A stretch of 64,000 bases of DNA from Pseudonocardia sp. T1-2H. Lineage in GTDB: Bacteria; Actinomycetota; Actinomycetes; Mycobacteriales; Pseudonocardiaceae. The stretch is taken from NCBI RefSeq assembly GCF_038039215.1, contig NZ_JBBPCL010000001.1:4030001-4094000 (forward strand), in the 5' to 3' direction. The notes beneath the pieces are model-generated. The model saw only the letters and a list, made by a program, of their open reading frames with translations, had not been told where the DNA came from and did not search any database. The translations under genes and the position numbers were made by a program. Numbering within the stretch: position 1 is the stretch's first letter; every line of letters begins with the position of its first letter. Of this stretch, positions 10,821 through 19,650 are shown piece by piece.

Positions 10821-11261
10821 TCAGCCGCGTTCGACCCGGCGCTTGAGCCCCTTGAGCGCGGTGTCGATGATCACCTTCTCCGCCTTCCGGCGGAGCATGC
10901 CGATCATCGGGATGTTGAGGTCGACGGCGAGGCTGTAGGTCACGGTCGTCGGGCCGGCGGCGCCCGCGGAATCCAGGGTGTACGAGCCGGTCTGCGCCTT
11001 CTGGATCTGACCCTTGACCAGGACCCAGCTCACGGAACGGTCGTCGTCGGCCCAGTCGTAGTCCAGGGTGTAGCTGTCCTTGATCGGGCCGGCGTCCATG
11101 GAGAACTTCACGCGCTCGGCCCGGCGCTTGCCGGGCTCGACGACCTCGACGGTCTTCACCTGGTCCGCCCATTCCGGGTAGGCCTCGAAGTCCGCGATCA
11201 CCGCCATCACCGCCTCCGGGGCGGCGTCGATGGTGATCGAGGAGGTCGTCGCGTCGGCCAT
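10821..11261 (-). CDS. SRPBCC (polyketide cyclase/dehydrase-like) lipid-binding protein, Rv2185c/TB16.3-like
   Basis: A 146-residue START/Bet v1-type protein, MADATTSSITIDAAPEAVMA at the start. Residues follow the helix-grip pattern: ADFEAYPEWADQVKTVEVV after the first helix, then beta strands ending TVTYSLAVDLNIPMIGMLRRKAEKVIIDTALKGLKRRVE. Family members bind hydrophobic ligands in a central cavity; the ligand here is unknown. It lies 56 bp upstream of the ArsA-like gene on the same strand and keeps the Rv2185c position. The start is ATG 11261. Confidence 0.85.
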   Translation of the reverse strand: MADATTSSITIDAAPEAVMAVIADFEAYPEWADQVKTVEVVEPGKRRAERVKFSMDAGPIKDSYTLDYDWADDDRSVSWVLVKGQIQKAQTGSYTLDSAGAAGPTTVTYSLAVDLNIPMIGMLRRKAEKVIIDTALKGLKRRVERG

Positions 11262-11290
11262 GGGCGGGAGGTTACCGTCCGATGACGTGA

Positions 11291-12103
11291 TCACCAGCAT
11301 GGATCTACGCGGGGGTCGAGCTCCAGCACGTAGGGCCGCTCGGTCAGGCGGAAATGACCGACGTTGACGCACTCGGTCCGCCCGAGGCGCACCCGCCGAG
11401 CCAGCGGCTGGTGCACGTGCCCGAAGAACGCCTTCCGCGGCCGGTCCCGGGCGATGACGTCCAGCAACGCGTCCGCCGCGAACTCCTGCCGGCGGGACAC
11501 GACGTCGTAGGCGAGGTCCGGGACGGACGGCGGCGCGTGGCTGCAGAGCAGGTCGATCTCGGTGAGCCCGGCGACGGCGTCCGCGTAGTCCTCGGCGGCC
11601 AGCAGGTGCGGGCGCCACGGCCCGCCGTTGCGGGGCGCCACCCCGGGCGGCAGCGGGACGCCCCCGACGAACCCGACGCGCAGCCCGCCGATCTCCACGA
11701 CCTTGCCGTCCGGCAGGTGCACGCCGGGCCGGGCGTAGTCCGGCCAGAGCTCGGGGAGGTCGACGTTGCCGGGGATCGCCCACGTGGGGTCCGGCATGAC
11801 CGCGAACAGGGCGGCGTACTGCTCCCGCACGGCGTCGGTGACGACGGCGGCCGGGTTCTCGAGCCGCCCCCAGGCCTGCTTCGCGAACGCGATCAGCTCA
11901 CCCGGGCCGCCCGAGGCGCGCAGCCGGCCGAACTCGGCGCTGACCTCCGGGCCGAGCACCCGGCCGAGGATGCCGCGGGTGGGGTCGCGGTAGTCGACGA
12001 AGTCCACGAGGTCCCCGAGCACGATCATCGCGTCGCAGCCCTCGGCCGCCCTGGCCAGGGCGTCGGCGTTGCCGTGCACGTCGGACACCACATGCACGCG
12101 CAT
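11291..12103 (-). CDS. Calcineurin-like metallophosphoesterase
   Basis: A 270-residue predicted phosphoesterase with the usual metal-ligand order: SDVHGN (about residue 8), LGDLVDF (about 30), GNVD (after IPG), LCSHAPP and FGHVHQPLARRV. The two-metal site therefore looks complete. Substrate cannot be told from sequence. The ATG at 12103 is preceded by TAGCGT with 7 nt spacing, a leaderless arrangement; a GTG three codons upstream is the alternative. It follows the second SRPBCC gene on the same strand with a 26-bp gap. Confidence 0.8.
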   Translation of the reverse strand: MRVHVVSDVHGNADALARAAEGCDAMIVLGDLVDFVDYRDPTRGILGRVLGPEVSAEFGRLRASGGPGELIAFAKQAWGRLENPAAVVTDAVREQYAALFAVMPDPTWAIPGNVDLPELWPDYARPGVHLPDGKVVEIGGLRVGFVGGVPLPPGVAPRNGGPWRPHLLAAEDYADAVAGLTEIDLLCSHAPPSVPDLAYDVVSRRQEFAADALLDVIARDRPRKAFFGHVHQPLARRVRLGRTECVNVGHFRLTERPYVLELDPRVDPCW

Positions 12104-12129
12104 GACCCGCACGCTACCGGGCGATCACG

Positions 12130-12546
12130 TCACGGTCGCGCGGCCTCGGTCACAGGCAGTGGCGGTTCGCCGGGGCCGCGGCCCGCCTCGAGCCGGTCCT
12201 TCAGGCCGAACGCGATCCGCTTGGCCGCGCGTTGCCGGCGCCGGGCCTCGGCGGCGGCACGGCGCACGGGCCAGGCGGTGGGCAGGCCGTCGCCGGCCGC
12301 GGGGTCCGCGCGGAGGAAGTAGTGCAGCACCGTGCCGTCCAGGACCGGCTCCAGCCAGACCTCCATGCTCCCCACGAGCGCGCCCGCGATCGTCCAGCGC
12401 ATGCCCTGCGGGCCCCGGTCCGTGATCACCTCGAGCCGCAGGTCCGGCCACAGCGCGGGCCAGCGGGCGGGGTCGGCGAACTCCGGGGCGAGGATCTCCC
12501 GCGGCACGGCGAGGAATGTCTCGTCCACCACGTCGACGGTCGGCAC
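12130..12546 (-). CDS. SRPBCC-like protein, Rv2186c-type
   Basis: A 138-residue protein starting MPTVDVVDETFLAVP. It has alternating beta-strand character (RLEVITDRGPQGMRWTIAGALVGSMEVWLEPVLDGTVLHYFLRAD) and an Arg/Ala-rich C-terminal helix (RRAAAEARRRQRAAKRIAFGLKDRLEAG). Fold and place in the gene order point to the START/polyketide-cyclase-like family of Rv2186c. Function unknown. The gene is divergent from fadD15, with 167 bp between them. Confidence 0.75.
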   Translation of the reverse strand: MPTVDVVDETFLAVPREILAPEFADPARWPALWPDLRLEVITDRGPQGMRWTIAGALVGSMEVWLEPVLDGTVLHYFLRADPAAGDGLPTAWPVRRAAAEARRRQRAAKRIAFGLKDRLEAGRGPGEPPLPVTEAARP

Positions 12547-12713
12547 AGGGCCACTGTGCCACGCCGGTACCGTGCGCCGACCAGCGGTTGCTCCGATTCG
12601 CCTCCCTCCGACACCGGACCAAACGGACGTGAGACAGGCGGCAGCCGGACGCGCTATCTTGACTCGTCAGTAACTTCTTACGACCTGCCCATGTCGGCCA
12701 GGAGGTCTTCCCC

Positions 12714-14554
12714 GTGCGTGAGTTCAGCGTGCCCGCTACCGACGTCGTCGGCGCGGACGACACCCTCGTCGACGCCGTCTACGCGGCCGCGTCGGACCAC
12801 CCGGACGCGGTGGCGTTCCGCCGCCGGGGCGTCGACGGCGCGTGGAGCGAGGTGACGGCCGGCGAGTTCGCCGCGCAGGTCACCGCGGTCGCCCGCGGCC
12901 TCGTCGCGGCCGGCGTCGGCCCCGGGGACCGCGTCGCCCTGCTGTCCCGGACACGCTACGAGTGGACGCTGGTCGACTACGCGATCCTCGCCTCCGGCGC
13001 GGTGACCGTGCCGATCTACGAGACCTCGTCCGCCGAACAGGTCAGCTGGATCCTGTCGAACTCCGGTGCCGTCGCGATCGTGGTCGAGAACGAGGGACAC
13101 GCCGCGCTCGTCGCCCAGGTCCGGGACGACCTCGCGGACCTGCGGCTCGTCTGGCAGATCGAGCCCGCGGCGGCCTCCCCGGAACCCCGGGCGCCATCGA
13201 GCAGATCACCGCGCTCGGCACGGACACCCCCGACGACGAGGTGCACGCCCGCCGTCACGCGGTGAAGGCGGACGACCTCGCCACGCTGATCTACACCTCG
13301 GGCACCACCGGGCGACCCAAGGGCTGCGAGCTCACCCACCGCAACCTCCTCAGCGAGATCTCGGCCACCACCGCGGTGCTCGGCCAGCTGATGACGCGCG
13401 GCGCCTCGACGCTGCTGTTCCTGCCGCTGGCGCACGTGTTCGGCAAGGTCATCCAGTGCGGGTCGCTGGCGAACGGCGTGGTCATCGGACACACCCCGGA
13501 CACCTCGACGCTGCTGCCGGACCTGCAGGAGTTCCGCCCGACCTTCCTGCTCGCGGTGCCGCGGGTGTTCGAGAAGGTCTACAACGGAGCGCGGCAGAAG
13601 GCGCACGACAGCGGCAAGGGCAAGATCTTCGACGCGGCCACCGACGTCGCGATCGCGTGGAGCCGCGCCCAGGACACCGGCGGCCCGTCGTTCGTCCTGA
13701 AGGCCAAGCACGCACTGTTCGACAAGCTCGTCTACGGCAAGCTGCGGGAGGCCGTCGGCGGCCGGGTCGTGGCCGCGGTGTCCGGCAGCGCGCCGCTCGG
13801 CGAGCGCCTCGGGCACTACTTCCGCGGCATCGGCCTGCCGATCCTCGAGGGCTACGGCCTGACCGAGACCAGCGCCGGGATCACCGTCAACGCGATCGGC
13901 GCCCAGCGGGTCGGCTCCGTCGGTCGGCCGGTCCCCGGGCACTCCGTCCGGATCGCGGACGACGGCGAGATCATGCTCCGCGGCGACATCGTCTTCTCCC
14001 GGTACTGGAAGAACCCGGACGCCACCGCGGAGGCCATCAGCGACGGCTGGTTCCACAGCGGGGACATCGGCGAGCTCGACGACGCCGGCTACCTCAGCAT
14101 CACCGGCCGCAAGAAGGAGATCCTGGTGACCGCGGGCGGCAAGAACGTGGCCCCCGCCGTGCTGGAGGACCGGCTGCGCGCGCACCCGCTGGTGGGGCAG
14201 TGCATGGTCGTCGGGGACGGGCAGCCCTTCATCGGGGCGCTCATCACGATCGACCCGGAGGCTCTGCCCACCTGGCGGGAGCGCAACGGCAAGACCACCA
14301 CGGGGGACCCGAGCTCGGCGGCGGACCTCGTCGACGACCCGGAGCTGCGCGGGGAGATCGCCGCCGCGGTCGAGGACGCGAACCAGGCGGTCTCGCGGGC
14401 GGAGCGGATCCGCAAGTTCCGGATCCTGCCGCACGACTTCTCCGAGGCGGGCGGGGAGATGACACCGACGCTGAAGGTCAAGCGGAACGTGGTCGCGAAG
14501 ATGTACTCCGACGACATCGCGAAGATCTACGACGGCAGCAAGCAGCACGCCTGA
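12714..14554 (+). CDS. fadD15: Long-chain fatty-acid-CoA ligase FadD15 (apparent frameshift near 13167)
   Basis: An ANL-superfamily enzyme of about 613 residues activating fatty acids via acyl-AMP. The P-loop is [18 protein letters not shown] (about residue 190); other signatures are [15 protein letters not shown], the adenine-binding [13 protein letters not shown] region ([11 protein letters not shown]), the hinge [20 protein letters not shown] and the C-terminal lysine region [11 protein letters not shown]. The first about 150 residues and the rest lie in different frames. Adding one G near 13167 (CCCG to CCCGG) gives [17 protein letters not shown] and heals the gene. The GTG at 12714 has a strong AGGAGG 8 nt upstream. 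It matches Rv2187 in order, with pimB convergent downstream. Confidence 0.92.
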
Positions 14555-14569
14555 GCGCGGCGCTCACCC

Positions 14570-14622
14570 GGCGCTCGAGTGGCTCGAGCGGCGTCCACCG
14601 ACGCTCGAGCCACTCAAGCGTC
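14570..14622. terminator. Bidirectional hairpin between convergent fadD15 and pimB
   Basis: Two 21-nt arms (14570-14590 and 14602-14622) match at 19 positions around an 11-nt loop, with core CTCGAGTGGCTCGAG. The right arm includes the pimB stop codon (14614-14616). There is no T tract, which is common for actinobacterial terminators. Confidence 0.7.
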
Positions 14623-15756
14623 GGACGCCTGTCCGGTGAGCAGGCCCTGCAGGCGCTCCACCTGGGTCTTCCAGGTCCAGTCCTGCTGCATCCACGCCCG
14701 TCCCGCGGCGCCCATCTCGCGCGCTCGGGCGGGCTCGCTCAGCAATCCCGCCAGCGCGTCGACGAGGGCGGCGGCGTCCCGGCCCCCCACGACGTGACCC
14801 GTCCGGCCCTCGCGCACGGTCTCCGGCGCGCCACCCGAGTCCCCCGCGACCACCGGCACCCCGCAGGCGGACGCCTCGAGGAGCACGATCCCCAGCCCCT
14901 CGACGTCCAGTCCCCCGCCGCGGGTGCGGCACGGCAGGGCGAACACGTCCCCGACGGCCTGGTGCGCCGCCAGCTCGTCCGCCGGGACCGGCCCGGAGAA
15001 GACGACGTGCTCGGCCATCCCGCGGTCGGCCGCGAGCCGGTGCAGATGCCGGCGGTACGGCCCGTCGCCGACGATCAGCAGCCGCGCCCCGGGCACCCGC
15101 CGGCGCAGCGCCGGCAGCGCCTCGATCAGCGAGTCCTGTCCCTTGCGCGCCACCAGCCGGGACAGGCACGTCACGACGGGGGCGTCCGCCAGCCCGTAGC
15201 GGCGCCGTAGCGCCGCGCGGGCCGCCGGATCGGGCCGGAAGACGTCCGTGTCGATGCCGGACGGCACGTGCTCCAGCGGCGCCTGCGGGCCGAACGCGGC
15301 GGCGAACCGGCCGCGGGTGTACAGCGAGATCACTGTGAGGGCGTCCGCGTCGTCCCCGATCCGGCGCAGCGCCTGCCGCGCGCCCGGGAGCATGGACCAC
15401 CCGACCTCGTGCCCGTGCGTGCTCGCGACGACGCGGCGGATCCCGGCGTGGCGGCGCAGCCGAGGGCCGAGCAGGGCGAGCGGGGCCGCCGCCCCGAACC
15501 AGACGGTCGACGCCCCGTGCCGGCGGGCGAGCGCGGCGGCACGCCGGGCCACGTCGGGGGTCGGGAGCATCAGCGAGGTGGGGTGTCGGTGCACGGGGTA
15601 ACCGAGCTCCGCGTCGAACTCCTCAGCGCCCTCCCACTGCGGGGCGTAGACGGCGAGCTCGCCCGGGGGCAGCCGGTCCGCGAGGGCCCGAAGGTAGTTC
15701 TGGATCCCGCCGCGCCGGGGCGGGAAGTCGTTCGTCACCAGGAGCGTGCGGGCCAC
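14614..15756 (-). CDS. pimB: GDP-mannose-dependent phosphatidylinositol monomannoside mannosyltransferase (PimB'-like, GT4)
   Basis: A 380-residue GT-B glycosyltransferase adding the second mannose during phosphatidylinositol mannoside synthesis in mycobacteria. Seen are the N-terminal FPPRRGGIQNYL loop, STHGHEVGW, TVISLYTRGRF, HVPSGIDTDVF, SRLVARKGQDSLIEALP, LLIVGDGPYR and the GT4 donor-site E-x7-E motif within EGLGIVLLEASACGVPVV. GTG 15756 lies 7 nt after TACCGT (minus strand, 15769-15764), again leaderless in style. Order matches Rv2188c. The product fits the mannosyltransferase at the left edge of the window: both act on lipomannan precursors. Confidence 0.9.
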   Translation of the reverse strand: MARTLLVTNDFPPRRGGIQNYLRALADRLPPGELAVYAPQWEGAEEFDAELGYPVHRHPTSLMLPTPDVARRAAALARRHGASTVWFGAAAPLALLGPRLRRHAGIRRVVASTHGHEVGWSMLPGARQALRRIGDDADALTVISLYTRGRFAAAFGPQAPLEHVPSGIDTDVFRPDPAARAALRRRYGLADAPVVTCLSRLVARKGQDSLIEALPALRRRVPGARLLIVGDGPYRRHLHRLAADRGMAEHVVFSGPVPADELAAHQAVGDVFALPCRTRGGGLDVEGLGIVLLEASACGVPVVAGDSGGAPETVREGRTGHVVGGRDAAALVDALAGLLSEPARAREMGAAGRAWMQQDWTWKTQVERLQGLLTGQASDA

Positions 15757-15894
15757 CGGGGCGACGGTAACGGGGCCCCGGAGACGAGTGAGCGGCGGCC
15801 GGTGTCTGCCCGCGCGGGGCGGGGAGCACATCGACCGCCGCTCGACCCTGGGGAGCGGACGAGGTCCGGTACTGCGGTGGGCCCGGGAGTCCTG

Positions 15895-17025
15895 TCAGGA
15901 GACGCGGCGGGCGCCGCTGAAGGCGTCCGCGGAGACCGTCTGGTACTTCACGACGTCGCCGCTCTGCGGCGCGTTGATCATCTTGCCGCCGCCCGCGTAG
16001 ATGCCGACGTGGCTGACCGGCGAGTAGTAGAAGACCAGGTCACCGGGCTGCATGTCGCTCCAGGAGACGGACCTGCCGACCGTCGACTGCGCACTGCTCG
16101 AGCGCGGCAGGGTGACCCCCACCCGGTTGAACGCCCACGAGGTGAGCCCGGAGCAGTCGAAGGAGTTCGGGCCGCTCGCGCCCCAGACGTAGGGCTTACC
16201 GAGCCTGGTGGCCGCCGCGCGCAGGGCCTCGACGCCGGCGCCGGTGCCGACGATGTCGACGGGGCCGTCCTCGCCAGGGCCGTTGTACGCGTCCCGCTCC
16301 TCGGGGCTGAGCTCGCGGAGGAGCTTCTCGACGTCGTCGATCCGCTTGTCCGCGTCCGCCTTGCGGGCCGCGATGTCGTCCGCGGCCTTGTGGGCGTCGT
16401 CCGCCGCGGCCTGGGCGCGGGCGGTGGCGTCGTCCGCGTCCGCCTTGGTGCGGTCCGCCTGGCGGACCTTGTCCAGCAGGTCGTCGAGCTGTGTCGCCTG
16501 CTCCGCGGACAGCGACTCCAGCGCGGACATCTGGTCCAGGTAGTCCTGGGGCGAACTGCTGGCGAGGAACGCGTTGAACTGGTCCAGCTTGCCGTTCTCG
16601 ACGAAGGTCAGCGCCAGCCCGTCGATCTGGGTCCGAAAGCCCTCCTCGTCCGCGCGGGCCTGGTCCGCGGCGGCGCGCGCCGGGTCCACCGCCGCCCGGA
16701 GCCGGTCCGCCTCGGCCTGTTTCGCCGTGAACTCGTCCGTGGCCGCGTGCCACTGCTCGGTCAGCGCCTCGGCCTCGTGCTGGGCCTGCCGTAGCTGCTC
16801 GCGGGCGTCCGCGGGCGTCGGCGGCGCGGGCTGGGCCGCCGCGGGCACCGCAGCGAGCGCAACGGTCAGGACGCCGGCGACCAGCAGCGGGAGCATCCGC
16901 AGGCCGAAGCGTCGTCCCGGGCCTCCGGGCCGCCACCGCCGCGACCCGCCGTCCGTTCCACCGCCTGCACCGTCGTCTTCCGTACGAGCACCGGACTGCC
17001 GGATCGTGATCCGAGGCGCCACCAC
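15895..17025 (-). CDS. Secreted NlpC/P60 peptidoglycan endopeptidase (RipC-like, Rv2190c)
   Basis: A 376-residue exported cell-wall hydrolase. A charged N-terminal stretch precedes the signal peptide (MLPLLVAGVLTVALAAVPAAAQ, about residues 45-66), followed by a long coiled coil (about 75-235) and an NlpC/P60 domain (about 255-376). The catalytic Cys is in FDCSGLTSWAF, His in SHVGIYAG, and the third polar residue region is MINAPQ. Such enzymes cleave D-Glu-mDAP stem-peptide bonds and are usually regulated by their coiled coil. GTG 17025 has GAGGAGGGAG about 10 nt upstream. A long leader precedes it. Confidence 0.88.
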   Translation of the reverse strand: MVAPRITIRQSGARTEDDGAGGGTDGGSRRWRPGGPGRRFGLRMLPLLVAGVLTVALAAVPAAAQPAPPTPADAREQLRQAQHEAEALTEQWHAATDEFTAKQAEADRLRAAVDPARAAADQARADEEGFRTQIDGLALTFVENGKLDQFNAFLASSSPQDYLDQMSALESLSAEQATQLDDLLDKVRQADRTKADADDATARAQAAADDAHKAADDIAARKADADKRIDDVEKLLRELSPEERDAYNGPGEDGPVDIVGTGAGVEALRAAATRLGKPYVWGASGPNSFDCSGLTSWAFNRVGVTLPRSSSAQSTVGRSVSWSDMQPGDLVFYYSPVSHVGIYAGGGKMINAPQSGDVVKYQTVSADAFSGARRVS

Positions 17026-17347
17026 GCGGACGTGACTCCCTCCTCGCGCCCGCCCACGCAGGCACGGCGCGACGGGCCCCGTGCCGGGGAGCACGGGCGG
17101 CCGGAGGATCGACACGCTTCGGGGGCGCGCCGGTGGCCTCGGGCCCGGGGCACATCGCGCGGGGTCCGCGGGGAGCGGTGACCCTGCGTCGCCGCTCCGG
17201 ACGAGCGGCCGTCGTTCCACAAGGTCTCGCGGAGATTACGAGGAGACGGTGACGGCGTCCACAACAGGGCTCGGCCACGCGCCGAACGGTCCGAGGCGCC
17301 GAAGAGTTGCCGAGAGTGACCGATATCGGTCCGATAACGACGAATCG
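17026..17347 (-). promoter_or_regulatory. Long leader region upstream of the NlpC/P60 gene, with 14-nt palindrome
   Basis: No gene is seen in these 322 bp. The region is GC-rich with several self-complementary stretches. A perfect palindrome, GACCGATATCGGTC, lies at 17318-17331 and includes TATCGGT, a possible -10 on the minus strand. Transcription from there would give an approximately 290-nt 5' leader. I could not match it to a named riboswitch. Confidence 0.4.
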
Positions 17348-17617
17348 TCACACAGCGTCCCGGTGTGGGCCGGGCTCCGGCCCAGCACCCGTCACGTTGC
17401 GCGAGCGAGTGGACACCAGCCGCAACCGCGGGACCAGTCCTTGATCGGCCAGCACGGCCAGGGCGTGCTGTTCCGGTGCGTCGAGCTGTACCGGTGACGC
17501 GCCGGACGGCAGGGGTTCCCCTTCCGCGCGCACTTCGGGCATGCCCAGCAGCACCCCGATCACGCAGTCCCCACAGGCGTTGCCGCGGACCTCGCAGCTG
17601 TCGCAGTCGATGATCAT
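17348..17617 (-). CDS. Small protein with two CxxC motifs
   Basis: An 89-residue protein starting MIIDCDSCEVRGNACGDCVIGVLLG. It has CDSC (residues 5-8) and CGDC (15-18), an arrangement suited to binding zinc or an Fe-S cluster, then a low-complexity linker and a helical segment (LDAPEQHALAVLADQGLVPRLRLV). ATG 17617 is preceded by GAGGGAG at about 10 nt. The frame extends upstream to 17680 without support. Homologues beside NlpC/P60 genes are frequent in actinobacteria; function is unknown to me. Confidence 0.7.
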   Translation of the reverse strand: MIIDCDSCEVRGNACGDCVIGVLLGMPEVRAEGEPLPSGASPVQLDAPEQHALAVLADQGLVPRLRLVSTRSRNVTGAGPEPGPHRDAV

Positions 17618-17743
17618 TTCCGCTCCCTCGACGACGGGTTCTTCCCTGTCGGCGCGGACGTTAGGGACACCCACCGACAATTTCCGGGCCGCCGGCCGCG
17701 GAATCCCTGGAACACGTCGCCGGCCGGCCGGGAGAAGGGCGGA

Positions 17744-19124
17744 TCAGCCGCGCAGACGGGCGAGCAGCACCGACGAGGGCAGGGCGTGCGCCCCGCTGCG
17801 TCGCACCGAGGCCACCACGGCCCGGTCCGACGTCGCGACCAGCACGGGACGCCCCTCGGGCTCGGCCGCGACCAGGGCCCGGATCACGTCGTCCGCGATC
17901 ACCCCGGGGTCGCTGAACAGCACCCGGACCCCGCGGGTGCCGCGGGTGGGCGCGGCGACGACCGCAGCGCCGTCGAACACCACCGTGACCTCGACGCCGG
18001 TGCGCGCGGCGAGCGCGCCGAGCTGCCCGACGAGCCGGGTCCGCTGGTCCGCCAGCGGCAGCTCCGGATAGCCCGTCTTGCTGACGTTGTACCCGTCGAC
18101 CACGAGGTGGACGGCCGGCATCGCCAGCAGCGCGTCGAGCGCCGCGAGGTTGTCCACGGGGGCCCCGCTGCGCACCGCGCCGGCTCCGCGCACCAGGTCC
18201 GCGGGCCGCGGCCCCCCGCCGCCGAGGGAGAAGCTCCCGGCGCAGGCCCGACAATGCGCCGCCGAGGGTGTCCAGCAGCAGGCCGAGGCGCACCTCGTCC
18301 CCCTGCCGGGCCTCCTTGGCCGCCTGCCGGGCCGCCGCCACCTCGGCCTGGGCCCGGGTGGCGCGGCGGTGCTCGTGCTCGGCGCGCTCCCGCTCGCGGT
18401 CCCGCTCGGCGACGACCTCCGCCAACCGCTCGTCCGCGCCGCTGCGCAGCAGGGCGACGGTGCGTTCCAGCTGGCTGCGGGCCTCGGCGGCGGACCGCAG
18501 GGCGCTGCCCTGCTCGGAGACCTTGCGGCGCAGCTTCTGGTACTCGGCCTCGCGTTCGGCGAGCGCGGTGCGTGTCTGCTCCCGGGCCTCGGCCAGCTCG
18601 GCGCGCATCCGCTCGAGCTCGACGGTCAGCTTGTCCACCCGCGAAAGCGCCTCGTCCCGTTCGGCCCGCAGCTCGGTGGTCTCCCCGCGGCGGGCGACGG
18701 CGGCGACCGCGACGCCGGCACCGGGCGCGCCGGTGAGCACGGCCGCGGCCGCGGCCGTCAGCGGCTCGTCCGGCCCCGCCCCCAGCTCACCCGGCCGGTG
18801 CTCGTCCCACCAGGCGACGACGGCCGACCGGAACGCCGAGGAGTCCCGCAGCTCCGCGACGAGCGCGGCGCCACCGAGGCGGGCCCGCTTGGCCGGGGTG
18901 AACCTGGAGAAGCGGCGCAGGCCGGCCGGGACGTCCGTCGCGGGCATCCCCCCGAGCGCGGCCGAGGCCACCTCGGCGAGGCGGGCGCGCACGGGGTCCG
19001 GCAGCACGTCCCAGTCCGGGGCGGTCTCCTGCGCGGCGCCCCGGTCGGGCGTACACGGCGCGCCGGACGCGGGCCCCGCAACGGCGGGATCCGCGTCCGG
19101 GGAACCGGACGCCTCGGGGTACAT
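17744..19124 (-). CDS. Coiled-coil protein with C-terminal NYN/PIN-type RNA-binding domain (apparent frameshift near 18214)
   Basis: The N-terminal 300 residues contain a helical segment (LPDPVRARLAEVASAALGGM), then a long coiled coil with heptads of Glu, Arg and Ala (ERMRAELAEAREQTRTALAE). The C-terminal domain reads VHLVVDGYNVSKTGYPELPLADQR, VEVTVVFDG and VLVATSDRAVVASVRRSGA. This is the NYN (YacP-like) pattern with the Asp-rich nuclease pocket. The halves lie in different frames; removing one G from the run of six at about 18214-18219 joins them. Actinobacterial homologues are annotated as RNA-binding proteins. It is divergent from the UvrC-like gene. Confidence 0.75.
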
Positions 19125-19329
19125 CCGTCAAGGCTAGCCCGACTTCGCCGACCGGCCACGACGTAGCACCGCAGACACCCGGAACGACCGTGTCCCGGTC
19201 CCGAGGGCAACCCGGCCGCGGGGAACCGGGACATGATCCGCGCCGAAGCGCGGGGCTCGGCCCGGTCCCCGGGCCCAGGTTCGCCGGACGGGATGCAGCG
19301 GCGGCTGCGCCGGGCGGACCGTGCACCAC

Positions 19330-19610
19330 GCTGCGGGGCCGTGACCACCTGATCACCGCGGACGGCCGTGAGGTCACCACGTTCAGCGCCTCCTGGTGGA
19401 CCTCCGTGGCCCGTTCGCGCTCGACGGCCGCGAGTACGAGGTCCGCACGAACCTGGGGGCCGCCGCTACGGGATGGCGGGCGCGCGCCTGGCGGGGCGGC
19501 GCGGTGGCGGACCTGCCCGGCCTGACGTCACGGTGCAGGTCTTCGTGGTCACCGTCGTCCTCACGATGTGGGCCCGGGCGAGCGCGGCGGCCGCCTCCGG
19601 TCGGGCGCCG
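19330..19610 (+). pseudogene. Probable remnant of a LURP-one/scramblase-like protein gene
   Basis: Fragments in three frames look protein-like: [13 protein letters not shown], then [14 protein letters not shown], then [11 protein letters not shown] running into a frame with [13 protein letters not shown]. These resemble the start, middle and end of a small actinobacterial beta-barrel protein of the LURP-one/tubby-like type, with most of the interior deleted. The label is from memory of the conserved DLPGL...VQVFV..VVLTMW ending. Nothing else is seen between the NYN gene and the next start. Confidence 0.35.
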
Positions 19611-19650
19611 TGCGAAGAACTGTCGGCCCCCTCCCCTAGCGTCCGGCGGC

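Noticed and set aside
12600..12700. FadR/TetR operator upstream of fadD15
   Set aside because: Short TGAC/TCA symmetry is present, but no convincing inverted repeat of operator length was found.
17026..17347. c-di-AMP (ydaO) riboswitch
   Set aside because: Position and length are suggestive, but I could not find the diagnostic conserved sequence blocks, so it is listed only as an unidentified leader.
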